Of a DNA stretch of 64,000 nt, positions 22,386 through 32,752 are shown piece by piece (the stretch's first letter is position 1; the number at the start of each line of letters is the position of its first letter). Origin of the DNA: Eutreptiella sp. 'Long Island Sound 2002'. Lineage: Eukaryota; Euglenozoa; Euglenophyceae; Eutreptiales; Eutreptiaceae. Made by a program: the position numbers and the translations under genes. A model generated the notes under the pieces. That model ran no database searches, was not told where the DNA came from, and worked only from the letters and a program-made list of their open reading frames with translations. The stretch covers positions 32,075,759-32,139,758 of the forward strand of contig OZ038388.1 of NCBI GenBank assembly GCA_964036045.1, read 5' to 3'.

Positions 22386-23469
22386 GATTAAACCAGACCT
22401 CGGTTTCGGCGGACTTATCGGTTCGGCGGACTTCGCGGTTCGGCCGGCCGATAAAGTCCATTTTAATCCCGTAGCGCACAATTTTCGGACCAAAAATTCC
22501 GGCCGGACCTTTGGCCGGCCGATTTTGCCGGCCAAGTTGGCCCGCCGAAAATCCGGTCTACCCCCCCCTTACTAATACCCCACATTTAATGCCCACCCCC
22601 AACCCCCCCCCCCCCCCCCCGCCAAACCACCCCTTGCTTCAGCTCGCTTCGCTCGACGTGGGGGCCAGCCCCCGCACCCCACTAAAACAACAAGACTCCT
22701 GCGGTGGCCACAGACCGCCTTTTGTGTGCACCGCCCTTTGTGTGCACCGCCTTGTGTATGCACCGCCTTGTGTATGCACCGCCTCGTGTATGTACAGCCT
22801 TGTGTATGCACCGCCTTGTGTATGCACCGCCTTGTGTAGCCTTGTGTATGCACCGCCTTGTGTATGCACCGCCTTGTGTATGCACCGCCTTGTGTATGTA
22901 CAGCCTTGTGTATGCACCGCCTTGTGTATGCACCGCCTTGTGTATGTACAGCCTTGTGTATGCACCGCCTTGTGTATGCACCGCCTTTTGTGTGCACAGC
23001 CTTGTGTTTGCACCGCCTTGTGTATGTACAGCCTTGTGTAAGCACCGCCTTGTGTATGCACCGCCTTGTGTATGTACAGCCTTGTGTATGCACCGCCTTG
23101 TGTATGCACCGCCTTGTGTATGCACCGCCTTTTGTGTGTGCACCGCCTTTTGTGTGTGCACCGCCTTGTGTGTGTGCACCGCCTTGTGTGTGTGCACCGC
23201 CTTGTGTGTATGCACCGCCTTTTGTGTGTGCACCGCCTTTTGTGTGTGCACCGCCTTGTGTGTGTGCACCGCCTTGCCTGTGGACCGCCAAACCACCCCG
23301 TGCTCCAGCCGGTGGGGTCATCCTTGAGAAGGAAAAAAAGGGGGGGGGGGACGGATTAAAGCGGACTTTCGGCCCGCCGAGTAGGCCAGCCGGAAGTCCA
23401 GCCGGACTTTCGGCCGGCCGATGGTCCGCCAAGCCAAAAAGTCCGCCGAACCCATGTCCGGCTAAATCC
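22386..23469. mobile_element. Inverted-repeat element filled by a 16-bp minisatellite
   Basis: The left arm begins GATTAAACCAGACCTCGG then TTTCGGCGGACTT at 22386. The right arm, read in reverse complement from 23469, begins GGATTTAGCCGGACATGGG then TTCGGCGGACTT. Both arms continue with GGCCGGCC-containing and AAGTCC-containing blocks for about 100 bases. The interior is almost all minisatellite. No transposase is found and a target-site duplication is not clear. Confidence 0.6.
22726..23285. repeat. 16-bp minisatellite (CTTGTGTATGCACCGC)
   Basis: About 35 units. Variants include TGTACAGC in place of TGCACCGC, and TTTTGTGTG forms. Because 16 is not a multiple of three, three units give a 16-residue protein period in every frame, which creates long spurious ORFs on both strands. 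Confidence 0.95.
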
Positions 23470-23494
23470 ATCGGGCCAGCAAAGAGGGACACAC

Positions 23495-23663
23495 TTGCCG
23501 GGGCTGGAGGGGTAGATGGTGATCCCATTAGTTGTAGTGATCTCTGTCCATGCAGCGGCGTCAGTTTCAAAGCCCACATGCGTGCCACTCTTCCAGAACA
23601 CGCGGATCTTTTGCTGCTGCGCCACTTGGATGTTGAGGGTCAGGCCGGTAAGAACCACGTACC
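23495..23663 (-). CDS. Giant gene exon 20: beta domain, second copy, core
   Basis: 169 bases after TTTGCAG. It encodes YVVLTGLTLNIQVAQQQKIR then VFWKSGTHVGFETDAAAWTE. The segment F/Y-K-x-G-[ST]-x-x-G followed by W-T is shared with exons 5-6, so the two regions are copies of one domain. The donor is GGCAA/GTGTGT. Phase agrees with exons 19 and 21. Confidence 0.78.
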
Positions 23664-24067
23664 CTGCAAAGAAACATCAAGCATGTGCATGTAGGCGGTC
23701 CCTGTAGATGACAGTTGGGCATGTTTCTCTGCCCCGTGCCCTGGCCCGGGACGTAATTCCACACGTTGGCATTGTGCAGGGGTTCAATAAGAGGTTATAT
23801 AACCCCTGAACCTTCATGAATCAGCCTTTTTCGTGCCTGGGTCGCAGTCAGAGCTTTTTCAGTGCACGACCAATGCTTGTGAGTATTCGGCACACAATTA
23901 ATGGTCAGTGGTCATCCCAAATCCACAATAACGTAGGCTTACTCTTCTCATTTGACATTGTTTGGAGCTCTCTGATGTGCAGATATGCAGAGAGGGGCTT
24001 CAAATACGCAGAGTGCGGTCGGCTAAAGCACCCAGAATGCAATTCAACGCACCCTGCAGAAACATAC

Positions 24068-24203
24068 ATAGATCCACTTGGTTCACTTCAACATCAAATG
24101 AGATTGTTTTGACGCCCGTCACAGCAGTGTCAAACTGCACAATTAACGTTGTTTGCAGCACCTTCTCCTCTGTCACATCAGCCCGGTAAGCGCTGATCCT
24201 GTC
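24068..24203 (-). CDS. Giant gene exon 19: beta domain, second copy, start
   Basis: 136 bases encoding DRISAYRADVTEEKVLQTTL, then IVQFDTAVTGVKTISFDVEV. A strong GTATGT donor leaves one base, as exon 20 needs. The acceptor is less clear; I chose the AG that keeps phase 0 after exon 18. An acceptor 38 bases upstream (ATTACAG) gives the same frame but the wrong phase. Confidence 0.6.
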
Positions 24204-24411
24204 CTGTGCTGGCTTGGAGCTGCAGCGATGCCCTGTAATTGATCAGAATCAAGTGGCAGAGCCAACCGGCATTTGGCCTTCACACCATGCACATCAAAAC
24301 GAAACACGGCGCAACACAGATGGAACCGCTACACTCTTCACAAGCCGTTTCACACAGGGATCTGTGAGATGTATGACAGATGTATGACCCTACTGATGTT
24401 TCTCGTCAACT

Positions 24412-24592
24412 TTCAACTCCACTCCACTCCACTCCACTCCACTCCACTCCACTCCACTCCACTCCACTCCACTCCACTCCACTCCACTCCACTCCACTCC
24501 ACTCCACTCCACTCCACTCCACTCCACTCCACTCCTCCACTCCACTCCACTCCACTCCACTCCACTCCACTCCACTCCACTCCACTCCACTA
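24412..24592. repeat. Pentanucleotide microsatellite (ACTCC)n
   Basis: About 36 copies with one slip at 24535, followed by about six copies of ACTAC to 24620. Confidence 0.97.
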
Positions 24593-24639
24593 CACTACAC
24601 TACACTACACTACACTACATTTACACTCCAATCCCAATT

Positions 24640-25183
24640 TAACTTTTGACATTCTTCAAAAAGGAGTTGAGTCCCGTATCCCTTTCCTTGATGTGATGTT
24701 GATAACTCTCCATCCCTTGAGAACAAGTTTTTTCTGGAAACCAACCCACTCCGCCTTGTACATACCATGGCATTCCAACATGCCAAGGAGTGTAAAAGAA
24801 GGGTGGGTGGTGGGGGAGTGCATTCGTTTTATGAGACTAAGCTCCCGCAAAGAATACTTCATGCTTGCTGGGAACGGTTGAGGGGGGGACTCATTCGCTG
24901 GGGGCACCCCCCCTCATTAACTTCCAAGCCAAAAATCTCTTGGGAGGATAAATCAAAGTATGTTAAACCTAAAGTCAATCCCTCCAAACGAAGTCGCATT
25001 CATGCTGTTCGTGTTCCTCATCATGTGGCGGTGCCTATCTCTTTTTCTAGAGTGTTGCGTGGTTTGTTGAACAATATTCCTTTTCTCCCGGATACTAAAT
25101 TATTTGCTACTTTGCAGCCCTTGTCTAATTTTGGAAGATTGTTCCATGGCTGGCGCACACGTGCTCTCCAGAAAGACACATGA
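24640..25183 (+). pseudogene. Penelope-like reverse transcriptase, C-terminal remnant
   Basis: One plus frame reads SRIPFLDVMLITLHPLRTSF, FFWKPTHSALYIPWHSNMP and GECIRFMRLSSRKEYF. After a frameshift near 24865-24885 it continues with LRGGLIRWGHPP and a basic tail to a stop at 25183. The FLDV...L.T..K.T....YIP..S pattern followed by R..RL.S and RWGHP is the end of the reverse transcriptase in Penelope-like elements. There is no GIY-YIG endonuclease behind it, so it belongs to a group without a C-terminal endonuclease or has lost it. The catalytic part of the RT is absent. It lies antisense to the host gene in intron 18. Confidence 0.68.
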
Positions 25184-25297
25184 TCGCGATTCTCTGTTTG
25201 TCTAATTTTTCTATTTTTTTGACTTGTGCTGGTGATTCACTTTGATTTTACCGGTGATGGATGGTTTGGAACAATGTGCCCTATGTTTGCTTCACAG

Positions 25298-25328
25298 CTG
25301 AGGAGGGGAAGTGAGCCCGAAACATGTC
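25298..25328 (+). ncRNA. Candidate hammerhead ribozyme core of the Penelope-like element
   Basis: CTGAGGAG at 25298, a GC-rich stem II (GGG...CCC), then CGAAAC and a GTC cleavage triplet at 25326-25328. Hammerhead cores have CUGANGA and GAAA at these places. Penelope-like elements are known to carry such motifs in their terminal repeats. Stem III would be only two base pairs, and stem I pairing (TTCA upstream with TGAA downstream) leaves three unpaired bases, so activity is uncertain. Confidence 0.5.
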
Positions 25329-25478
25329 TGAATAACAGAGTTTGATTTGATTGTGGCGCCGTGCTTCCCTGATTGAGTACCCTGCAGAGATCCTGGAGGT
25401 TTCCCAAGTACGCAAAATTTGGAGGAGGTGAAACCAATTTGCGGTCAAAAACATTTAGTGAAGCAACCATTCCCTCAC

Positions 25479-25793
25479 TGCAGGCTTCAATACTCCAGTG
25501 CCCCCTCGGCAGCAGGAGTGCTGGTGCATCAAACCTTCATGAAAGAGGGGCATACCAATCTCTTCACGGCCATAGCATGTGTAATTGGCTGTGTGGTACT
25601 CATAGGCCGCACAATCTGGCACAGCTTCGCATGCAACAGCACAGTCTGACTCGCTGCTCAGAATACCGAAGTAGAAAGAACCTACATCCTCGAACGAAGT
25701 GAAATCCTGACTGTAGCAATCAGCACCCACAACTTCAAAGCCTGGCATACGGGACCATGACGCCGTCGGGGGCTGCACGTCGATGAAGTCGAG
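25479..25793 (-). CDS. Giant gene exon 18: PAN/apple domain
   Basis: 105 codons, phase 0 at both ends, acceptor GCTGTAG, donor GCA/GTGAGG. It encodes SSESDCAVACEAVPDCAAYE then YHTANYTCYGREE and a late Cys pair (HSCCRGG). The spacing of Cys residues (C-x3-C-x5-C, then a fourth in Y-x-C) and the AYE strand match PAN/apple modules, which bind proteins or carbohydrates outside the cell. Confidence 0.8.
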
Positions 25794-27743
25794 CTACAGC
25801 ATGAAAGAGTGAATAATCAGCTGCTTGGCGGGTGGATGCATGTCTCTTCACCTTGTCTCCTGTACCATGTTTTCAAACCCATGCATTATCCAGAAACTGA
25901 ACAGGCTCCCGTTCTCATTCCAGAGTTGCCTGGTGGTCCACCCACATCTCCTCAATGGCTTCTGCTGCCATGAGGCCAAGTACAGTCACGGCTTCACGCA
26001 GTGGAGCAGCTCTGCCCAGCAGCCCCGTCAAATCATTGGCATCAGCTCCACTAGAGTCGACACTGCTGTGGTACCTGGGGCTCCACAGAGTTGAGTTCCT
26101 CATATGCATCCCCACTTGTTCTCTGTTTCTTCCCTTTGTGAGCCCGTGGTTTAGGCACGTTCTGAAGCCCCTGCTTTCATGCTACTCAAGCTCATCAAGA
26201 TGGTACTGACCCCATCAATCATCAGAAGAGGGGGGGGGGGGAGAACCCAGTCCTCCTATGGTTGCTGGCCATTCTCACTACCATCCCATACTCGCCAACC
26301 ACATCCAAAGGCCAGGACATCCAGTTCAGGGGCACGTTGTTGTATGCTGTATCCTCAGCTTCTGTGCTGATGATAGAATATGATACCCCAATTTCCATCG
26401 CAACATATCAAGGGGGGCGGCCTGTTCAAATTCTAGACCCCAAGCCTTTGCCAAAACTTTTGGGGGTCTGGAGGGGGGGCTGGGGGGGGGGGGGGGGGGT
26501 TCGGCCAGTCAGCCACCGGGGTCCCCAGGGGGGGGGGGGGGGGCAGTGGGTACCCCAACGTAGATACCTCAAAATGATCATGACACGCTGATCATTTTGA
26601 ACATACACAACTGGGGTAAAAAAAATTTTTCAGCAAAACTTGCCCATTAGTTCAGGCTCCCATCAGCCAAGGTCCGACCCGGAGGTCAGGTCGGGTGTCA
26701 AAAATTTTTCTGCGTTTTTCACCCATTTTTGAATTCTCCACAAAATTCTGAGTACTTGGAGTATAGACACATGGGTTACAAAAAATTTCAGCGCCGACAC
26801 TTTCCCCCAAAATCTCAAATTGGAGAAAGATGGGTTCGAAAACTTTGGAACTTTGGGGGGTCTGGAAGGGGGGGTGTGACCTAATTAAAAAACAGACAAA
26901 TGCAAACCAGAGGTAATGCACTCCACAGTCAGGCATAAGTGCATCTTTATTCTCTATGCCAAACCTGGTTGAACCTCAAGACACACACTGTGTCTGAAAC
27001 AGAAAACAGAACATCATGTCTGACTACATTAGTCAGACAATCACAGTCAGTAGCTGTCAGTCAGACATCAGCAATCAGTGTCGGATAAAGACACCATGCA
27101 TTACCGGCATGGCCGAAAAGAGCAACCCGCCGCTTGCCGGCTGGAGAAGACTCCTGGGGGGTGTGACCTAATCTGGTGGTCTGGAAGGGGGGGGGGGGTC
27201 TTCATGTGAGTGTACACGTGTTCAAATGGTTCACGGACTGCGCGAACTGGGAATAAAGCAGAGCCAAGCTCTATGCCGCCCAACCTTACCCCCAACACCC
27301 ACATGAGTGTCCTTTGACTTCTACATGCACACAGGAAACTAGTCAGGTAACAGGTCACATCAACTAGCCAATGATGATGATCATCATGCCACCCAACAAC
27401 AAATGTGCAACCAAGTGGCTTGAGCTGATCAGGGGACCACAGGATGATCCCTTGGGGCATCCATCATGGCGTAAACATGATGGATGCCTTGGCAGGCGTG
27501 TGGCATTCACGTGCAGGCAAATTCCTTGCCACAATACTCCAGACAAAGGAACGAATCTCCCAGGGGCTCCTCGCCACTCATATGCCGGCAGGCATTGCAA
27601 CCCAGACAAAACAGACCGTTGAGAACCATGAAACCGAACAAGATCAGAAAGAGGCATACACACGACAGTGCATCATTCTCAAAAGACACCATTGTCACCA
27701 AAGCACAACGACACGTGCGCACAATGTGTTCTGCCCCACATAC
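25794..27743 (-). other. Giant-gene intron 17 with G-rich repeats
   Basis: Poly-G runs occur at about 26231-26242, 26483-26500 and 26526-26543. The inverted pair TCAAAATGATC...TGATCATTTTGA lies at about 26571-26602. GGTCTGGA followed by poly-G occurs three times (about 26465, 26858, 27178), twice near TGTGACCTAAT. A perfect 8-base hairpin GTCTGACT/AGTCAGAC lies at 27018-27038. No gene is seen. Confidence 0.5.
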
Positions 27744-27902
27744 CTTGTCACTTGTAGTGTATGACAAGGGGTACAAATTGTACTTGTTGCTGTAGTAAAC
27801 GTTCTGCAATTCCGCTGCGTAATGGGGCACGAGACCCCCGCCGAAATAGAGGCGGTCATGAATCAGCCCAAAGATTCCGTAGTACCTTGGGACATTGATT
27901 GC
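27744..27902 (-). CDS. Giant gene exon 17: kelch-like repeat
   Basis: 53 codons, phase 0 at both ends, acceptor CTTACAG, donor AAG/GTATGT. It encodes AINVPRYYGIFGLIHDRLYF followed by GGG, a kelch repeat core (DRLYFGGG) that continues the two repeats of exon 16. Confidence 0.75.
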
Positions 27903-28586
27903 CTGTAAGAACGCAAGAGGCACAAATCATAAGGACACCACTGCGCTTGAGGGTATGCCAGAATCCGACAATGTATGTTGGACAGTATCATATGCAGGGC
28001 CTCCCAAGGACAAAGCATGGAGATGCATGGTAGCAACAACCGCCCATCCTCCCACCCCATGAAAATTCTACTGCTTTCTGCAAGTCCACCAAAAGGAGAA
28101 CTGCTTCAAACAATGTGGTCAAAATGGCCAGACATCATCGGGTACAGATGCTGACGCAAAGAAGGGGCCCGTAGATGCCCGGGACGCACATTGGGCTTTT
28201 TGGATCCCATGGGTTTCTATGTTCACCCCTCTCAGGGGGCGCCAGCGGGCCACCCCACAATCGCATTTCTTCATCCAACTCAGTGCTTCCCATGGGAGTA
28301 CAATAAGGTATCCCAGCTTGACATCTTCCCTGCCAACCCATTTCTAAATGCGTTCGCAGATGCTGTTCCAGTTGCGGCCCGCCCCATACGGGTAGCCCTG
28401 AATGCTTGCACTGGCAATGGGCCTGCTGCTGCGGTCGCAGTGTTCGCATCGCAGGTGCTACCACCCGCATTTCTTGGTGGTCCCTGCATGGTGTGGTAAC
28501 GGGTTGGGATGGAATACTTCTTCCCGATGATGAAATCAGGGCTGCCCCTCCAAGTGCATATGCACCCTGGGCAAACGCAAGGGCAC
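27903..28586 (-). other. Giant-gene intron 16
   Basis: About 0.7 kb, with no repeat or RNA gene seen. Open frames next to exon 16 are read-through of the exon. Confidence 0.45.
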
Positions 28587-28884
28587 CTTGTTTGTCAACA
28601 ATGTCCACGTGAGGTCTGTGGTGTTGAACATTTCCACACTCGTTAACGGTTCACCGGAACTTCCCCATCCACCGGTGACGTAAATGACCTTACCCACGGC
28701 GGCGGCAGCTGGAGCCCAACGGCCCTGAGACATTTTGTTGGGCAGCAGACGCCATGCCAGATAACCATGGCTGGTGTCCATGCACTCGATGCTGTCAAGG
28801 GGTTGCGTGAACGTGACCGGCTTCGACTGCGAGCCACCAATCACGTAGACAGACGTCCCCACAGCGACGGAGGCATGCCCATAC
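28587..28884 (-). CDS. Giant gene exon 16: two kelch repeats
   Basis: 298 bases after TTCCAG. It encodes YGHASVAVGTSVYVIGGSQS and WAPAAAAVGKVIYVTGGWGS, two clear kelch units (GHA/PAA...VYV.GG) with the expected later Trp (TTDLTWTLL). The acceptor takes one base after exon 15, making the kelch Arg. The donor AAG/GTGCCC is weak. Confidence 0.82.
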
Positions 28885-30649
28885 CTGGAACCCAAACAGG
28901 ACATGGGGACGCAGTACTGAACAGGGAGGGATACACTATTCAGGTGGGAAAAGAGATACTGTCGACTCCTGTGCACCCCACACTACTGAGCAACACCAAC
29001 TACACCACACACAGTGCGCCACACTAGAGGGAGTGTCTGCCCAGTGTGCGCCCGGCGCGGTCGGTGATAGCAGTCAAGGCTTCAGCGCCGAGTTTTCGAG
29101 AACTGCCGAGTTTTCGAGAAGTGCCCCCAGATCGCAAACTCTATGATTCAAATTCGCGAATGCGAGTTGAGAACGCACTTAGTCGGGCACAGTGGACAGC
29201 AATACCACACGTGTGACCCCTCGGATTGTGGTCCGCGAGCCAGGCAGACAGCCCCTCGCAGTCCCCAGCATACTACGCACATACCCCTGCATACCATGCG
29301 TACAACACACATTTCGATGCGAGTCGGATGCATTGCCCTCGAATGACCTCCTTTCATTTTCCCTTCCATTTGTCCCTCTTTTTCCTCCTCCTGCAGCAAC
29401 AAACCCCTCAGCCATCTTGCCCATGAATGCATTACATACTCTCTGCTACCAAGGCTTGCTGGTATCAGCGTCCCATCACCGTCAACGCAGACGCACACAG
29501 AGGATGGGGTTGAGACACTCCTCCTTCAATATAAAAGAGCCTGTGCATACTGTGGTTCCCACGTCAGTACCGTGTGCATCAGATGTGTATCAAATTGTTC
29601 AAGGTGGATCTCAAACCTGTTGGTACTTTGGTGCCGCCAGGTTTTGTCACAAGCAACCATAATGCGACCAGAGGGCGTGCAGCTTTATGACAGTGGGCTG
29701 CAGAGCATTTCATACCGTGCCAGCTGCATGGACAGGATGGTACGATCCGTGAACTGCGCCGTAATAGTGTCGAATTCCAGCGTACCCCTGCATGCATCCA
29801 ACGTGGACAATGGTCCCTGCCCATCCAAAGCAATCCCTCAGCCTGACCCTACGCGACATGGCGGCACTCGGGGAAATCAACCGTGTACTGTTCCTAGTTG
29901 TCCATCAGGATAAGCAAGAAGAGTGGCAAACATCTTTACACTTCCTGATGTGAATGGCATCTGAGAATCCGATGAAATGTGGAGTATCTTGTCCTCCGGC
30001 AAGAGGTCCAACAAGATCTTGCCCGGACTTTTGGCCTCCGGTCCTGAGAGGTCTGGTCGTAGCACAGGAGTCTGGAGGATTTTGAATTTCCCTTGCCCAC
30101 TCAGCAGCGAGCCGCTACCTGCCGTGGGGCCCGTGTCAACTTGCCAACTTTTCAGCATCTTTGATCTCGCACGAAAATGGTCATACGTGGATATCCCACA
30201 AACCATGCACGGGATGAGAGTTGGCGCTTTGTAAAAGCTCATCCAGTCATTCTCATTGCAAGACAAAAAGCCCACATGATCCATTCAGATTCATTTCTCA
30301 CCACCACTTGAGGGGCCCTGGTTGGTCACAGTAACAATTACCACGAAGCGGGGGCAATCGGTTTCGATTGTTCCGAAAAGAAGAAAGCACACAGGAGTGA
30401 GTTTCGAGAAGCGGGAAACCCGACGGCGTGAGAACTGCGTGTATGCAATCCATAGACGGACCGCCACATTGCCGCTCACAATGCGATAAAAAAATAACAG
30501 CGCATGAGAGTGTTGCTTCATTGGTCTGTGTCCATGTTGTACGTATCATGCTCCCAAGGACACACCAAAAATGCGATTAGGTCACCCCTCCTCTGCGCAA
30601 ACGATGCCAGCGCCTTGACCACAACCAACCCGAATGACCACCAACCGAC
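28885..30649 (-). other. Giant-gene intron 15
   Basis: About 1.8 kb. Two open minus-strand stretches (29716-29835 and 29880-30284) are discussed under rejected items. No mobile element is seen. TTTTCGAGAAxTG occurs twice in tandem at about 29091-29124. Confidence 0.4.
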
Positions 30650-30942
30650 CTGTTCGGCAGTCCAATCAACCCACGCACAGTGATGCCCCAGGTGGCATAA
30701 TCCACGCCATGGCAATATTCGTCACGGGGATCGTTCTCTGGGATGCCGCAATCCACCTCCACAACCAAATACCAACGGCCGCCAGATGCACTTGTAACAG
30801 CGCTGAGGTTGCCCTCAGTGGCAAACACAATGTTCGGGTCTGGGTAATTGGTTTCCGTGGCAGTGGTGATGTTTGTGTATGGCGAGTCGGGGGTACCAAA
30901 CTGCTGGAACGTCAAGGGCTGCGACTGTCGCATTGCGTGGGT
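30650..30942 (-). CDS. Giant gene exon 15: beta domain of unknown type
   Basis: 293 bases after CTGTCAG. It encodes QPLTFQQFGTPDSPYTNITT, later GGRWYLVVEVDCGIPENDPR and HGVDYATWGITVRGL. There are two NxT/S sites and alternating strands. The donor AACAG/GTCGGT is weak but leaves the two bases needed for exon 16. No family is recognised. Confidence 0.65.
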
Positions 30943-31009
30943 CTGACAGGACAACGAGGTGTGCAGTTGCAAGACAAAGGGGGGGGGGGGGGGGTTGTTT
31001 CGGACAAGC

Positions 31010-31060
31010 AAATTCTTTTGCCTTCGGCAAGGCACCTCGAAGAGAGACGAGGGACAAACA
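31010..31060. repeat. Terminal motif TTGCCTTCGGCAAGGCACCTCG
   Basis: A copy of the palindrome-plus-CACCTCG motif that also borders the satellite-bearing elements (reverse complement at 12951-12986 and 15260-15295) and occurs at about 47795-47835. Confidence 0.6.
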
Positions 31061-31119
31061 CGAGGGGGGCCGATCCCTCGGTTTGGACGCCACCCAGGTA
31101 AAATTAATGCCACACAAAT

Positions 31120-31345
31120 CCAACCCAGAGGCAACAGAAGGGTTTCGGAAAATCCAAATTTTCAAAAATTTTTCAGGTGCCACTCAACAGCCCAACTGAC
31201 AGCAATTTCCGGCTTTCAGGGGGCCCATGGCTCGGGCTACACGGGCCCTGCGGCCACCATGTGGGTCCCCATGGGTGCTGGAGCACCTGTGTTGTTACCA
31301 AATGATCACCCAAACATAGCCCAGAGGCGACAGAAGGAAGGTCCC
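31120..31345 (+). repeat. Dispersed repeat family B, copy 1
   Basis: The signature is TACATGGGCC..GCGGCCACC, TGTGGGTCCCCATGGGTGCT, ACCAAATGATCACCCAAAC and a GGCGACAGAAG block. Other copies lie at 33575-33880 (inverted), 39718-39900, 47720-47945 and 48885-49330. Confidence 0.75.
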
Positions 31346-31349
31346 GGAG

Positions 31350-32400
31350 GCCTAGCGGGCGCTTGTGAAGCGGCTAGAGCGCATTCGCTCCCTGGGCCCT
31401 GCCCTGGGCCCCGAGTACTCACGGGTGCACACCGGGGGCACCCCGGACTCCCCGGCAACTGCGGAGGAGCTGCGCCGCTTCGAGGTGGTCCTGCAGGGCA
31501 AGGTCTGCACCGTGCAGGCCCACGAAGATGGCGCCCGCCTCCGGGTCTGGCGCGAATGGCTAGGGGAGGCCTGGTCCACCAGCCAGGGCGCGGTGTACCG
31601 GTACTTGAACGACGAGTCCTTCACGCCCCCAGTCACCTTCCTCACCCGCCCCGACGGCACGGCCACGGCGAACCTGCGGGAGATGGGTAGTCTCCTGCAG
31701 GACGCCTTGTGGCCCGTCAATCGGATGCATGCGGCAGCGCCAGAACCAGATCCGGTGGAGTTCCTCCGCCGGTACAGCCACCATGTTCGCCGGCTGCTGA
31801 TGCTCGCCTCACCACTGACGGCCGCCGCCTGCGCCGAGCGCTCGCGCGGATGCGCCGGTCGGCACTGGGGCTGGATGGCTACAGCTTGGTAGAATTCCGT
31901 GCCCTCCTGGATGCCCTCTCGGAATGGCTGGCGGACCTGCTCCAGGAGGTGGAGGCAGGGCCGCTGGCCGGCCCGGCTGGTTGAGGGCTACACCGCCCTC
32001 ATCTAGAAGGAGGGACCGCCAGGGCCGCTAAACACGCGGCCCCTCACGGTCCTCTCCTCGGTGTACCGCCTCTGGGCGGGCATCCGCCTGGTGGATGCCA
32101 TCCGTTGGCAGGAGGCCTAGGCGCACCCGTGTGCCTTTGGCTTCCGCCCGGCGCGCAATGCATTGGATGGCGCGGCGGTCACCCAGGTTCTCGTGGAGCT
32201 GGAGCTGTGCCGCCTCCAGCGCTGGGCGGTCAGGGGATGAGCATCGACTACGTCAAGTGCTTCGATCTCATCCCCCAGGCCGTGGTGCTGGCCTTGGCGT
32301 TGGTGCTAGGCATGGACCCCGGGATGTGCTGCGCCCTAAGGTGCTGGCCTTGGCGTTGGTGCTAGGCATGGACCCTGGGATGTGCTCCGCCCTAAGCACA
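31350..32400 (+). pseudogene. Non-LTR retrotransposon reverse transcriptase fragment
   Basis: Plus-strand frames give WREWLGEAWSTSQGAVYRYL (linker before RT), then TRPLTVLSSVYRLWAGIR, FGFRPARNALDG and SIDYVKCFDLIP. The last is RT motif A with its catalytic Asp. The coding path needs at least two frameshifts and passes an in-frame TAG at about 32118. The YxDD motif and everything after motif A are missing. A ~52-base segment (32288-32337) is tandemly duplicated to about 32393. GC content is far above that of the flanking intron. Confidence 0.75.
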
Positions 32401-32752
32401 CCTGGGACAAGCTCCACCGGGAGGTCGACCGCCGCCTCGACCCGAGAGCCGTGCACTGCCGCGTCCATGGGTGGCCGCTGGGGGAGGGCCGTCGCTAGGA
32501 GGGGGCCCAAGTGGCGCCACGCCTCCTCTCGGGCCCAGTGGCCGACATGCAGTCGGCAAACGTCAGCCGCAGCCAATATCCCCGTGTCCGGGTCCTGGCG
32601 CCCGTCCATCCAGCGAGACACCCTCCAGCTCAAGGTCGAACACCCGTATGGGCGCCGCGTCCCTGAAGGCTTCCCGCGTTGCCCACTGCAGTTGGGCGTA
32701 CTCGTCATTGGTGAGAGCCACAGGCGGGGGTAGCCCCGCACGCGGACCTGGG

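Noticed and set aside
22511-23694. Very long ORFs on both strands (up to 338 codons) with Cys/His/Pro or Thr/Gly periodicity
   Set aside because: They arise from a 16-bp minisatellite, which is open in every frame. There is no splice context and no non-repeat protein sequence.
24273-24649. ORFs with HSTPL or EWSGV repeats
   Set aside because: Translation of the ACTCC pentanucleotide array; not a protein gene.
28135-28586. Continuation with ALGGAALI after a 20-base GT...AG stretch behind exon 16
   Set aside because: A 20-base intron is implausible beside introns of 0.1-10 kb, and exon 17 already supplies the next kelch repeat in the right phase.
29716-29835. Open stretch with TLDACRGTLEFDTITAQF and a GTATGA donor
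   Set aside because: No acceptor compatible with the frame that fits exons 15 and 16. Kept as a possible alternative exon only.
29880-30284. 135-codon open minus frame ending in ...PDGQLGTVHG
   Set aside because: Exons 15 and 16 join in phase without it (AG+G gives the kelch Arg), no good splice borders were found and no domain is visible. It could be an alternative exon, but support is too weak.
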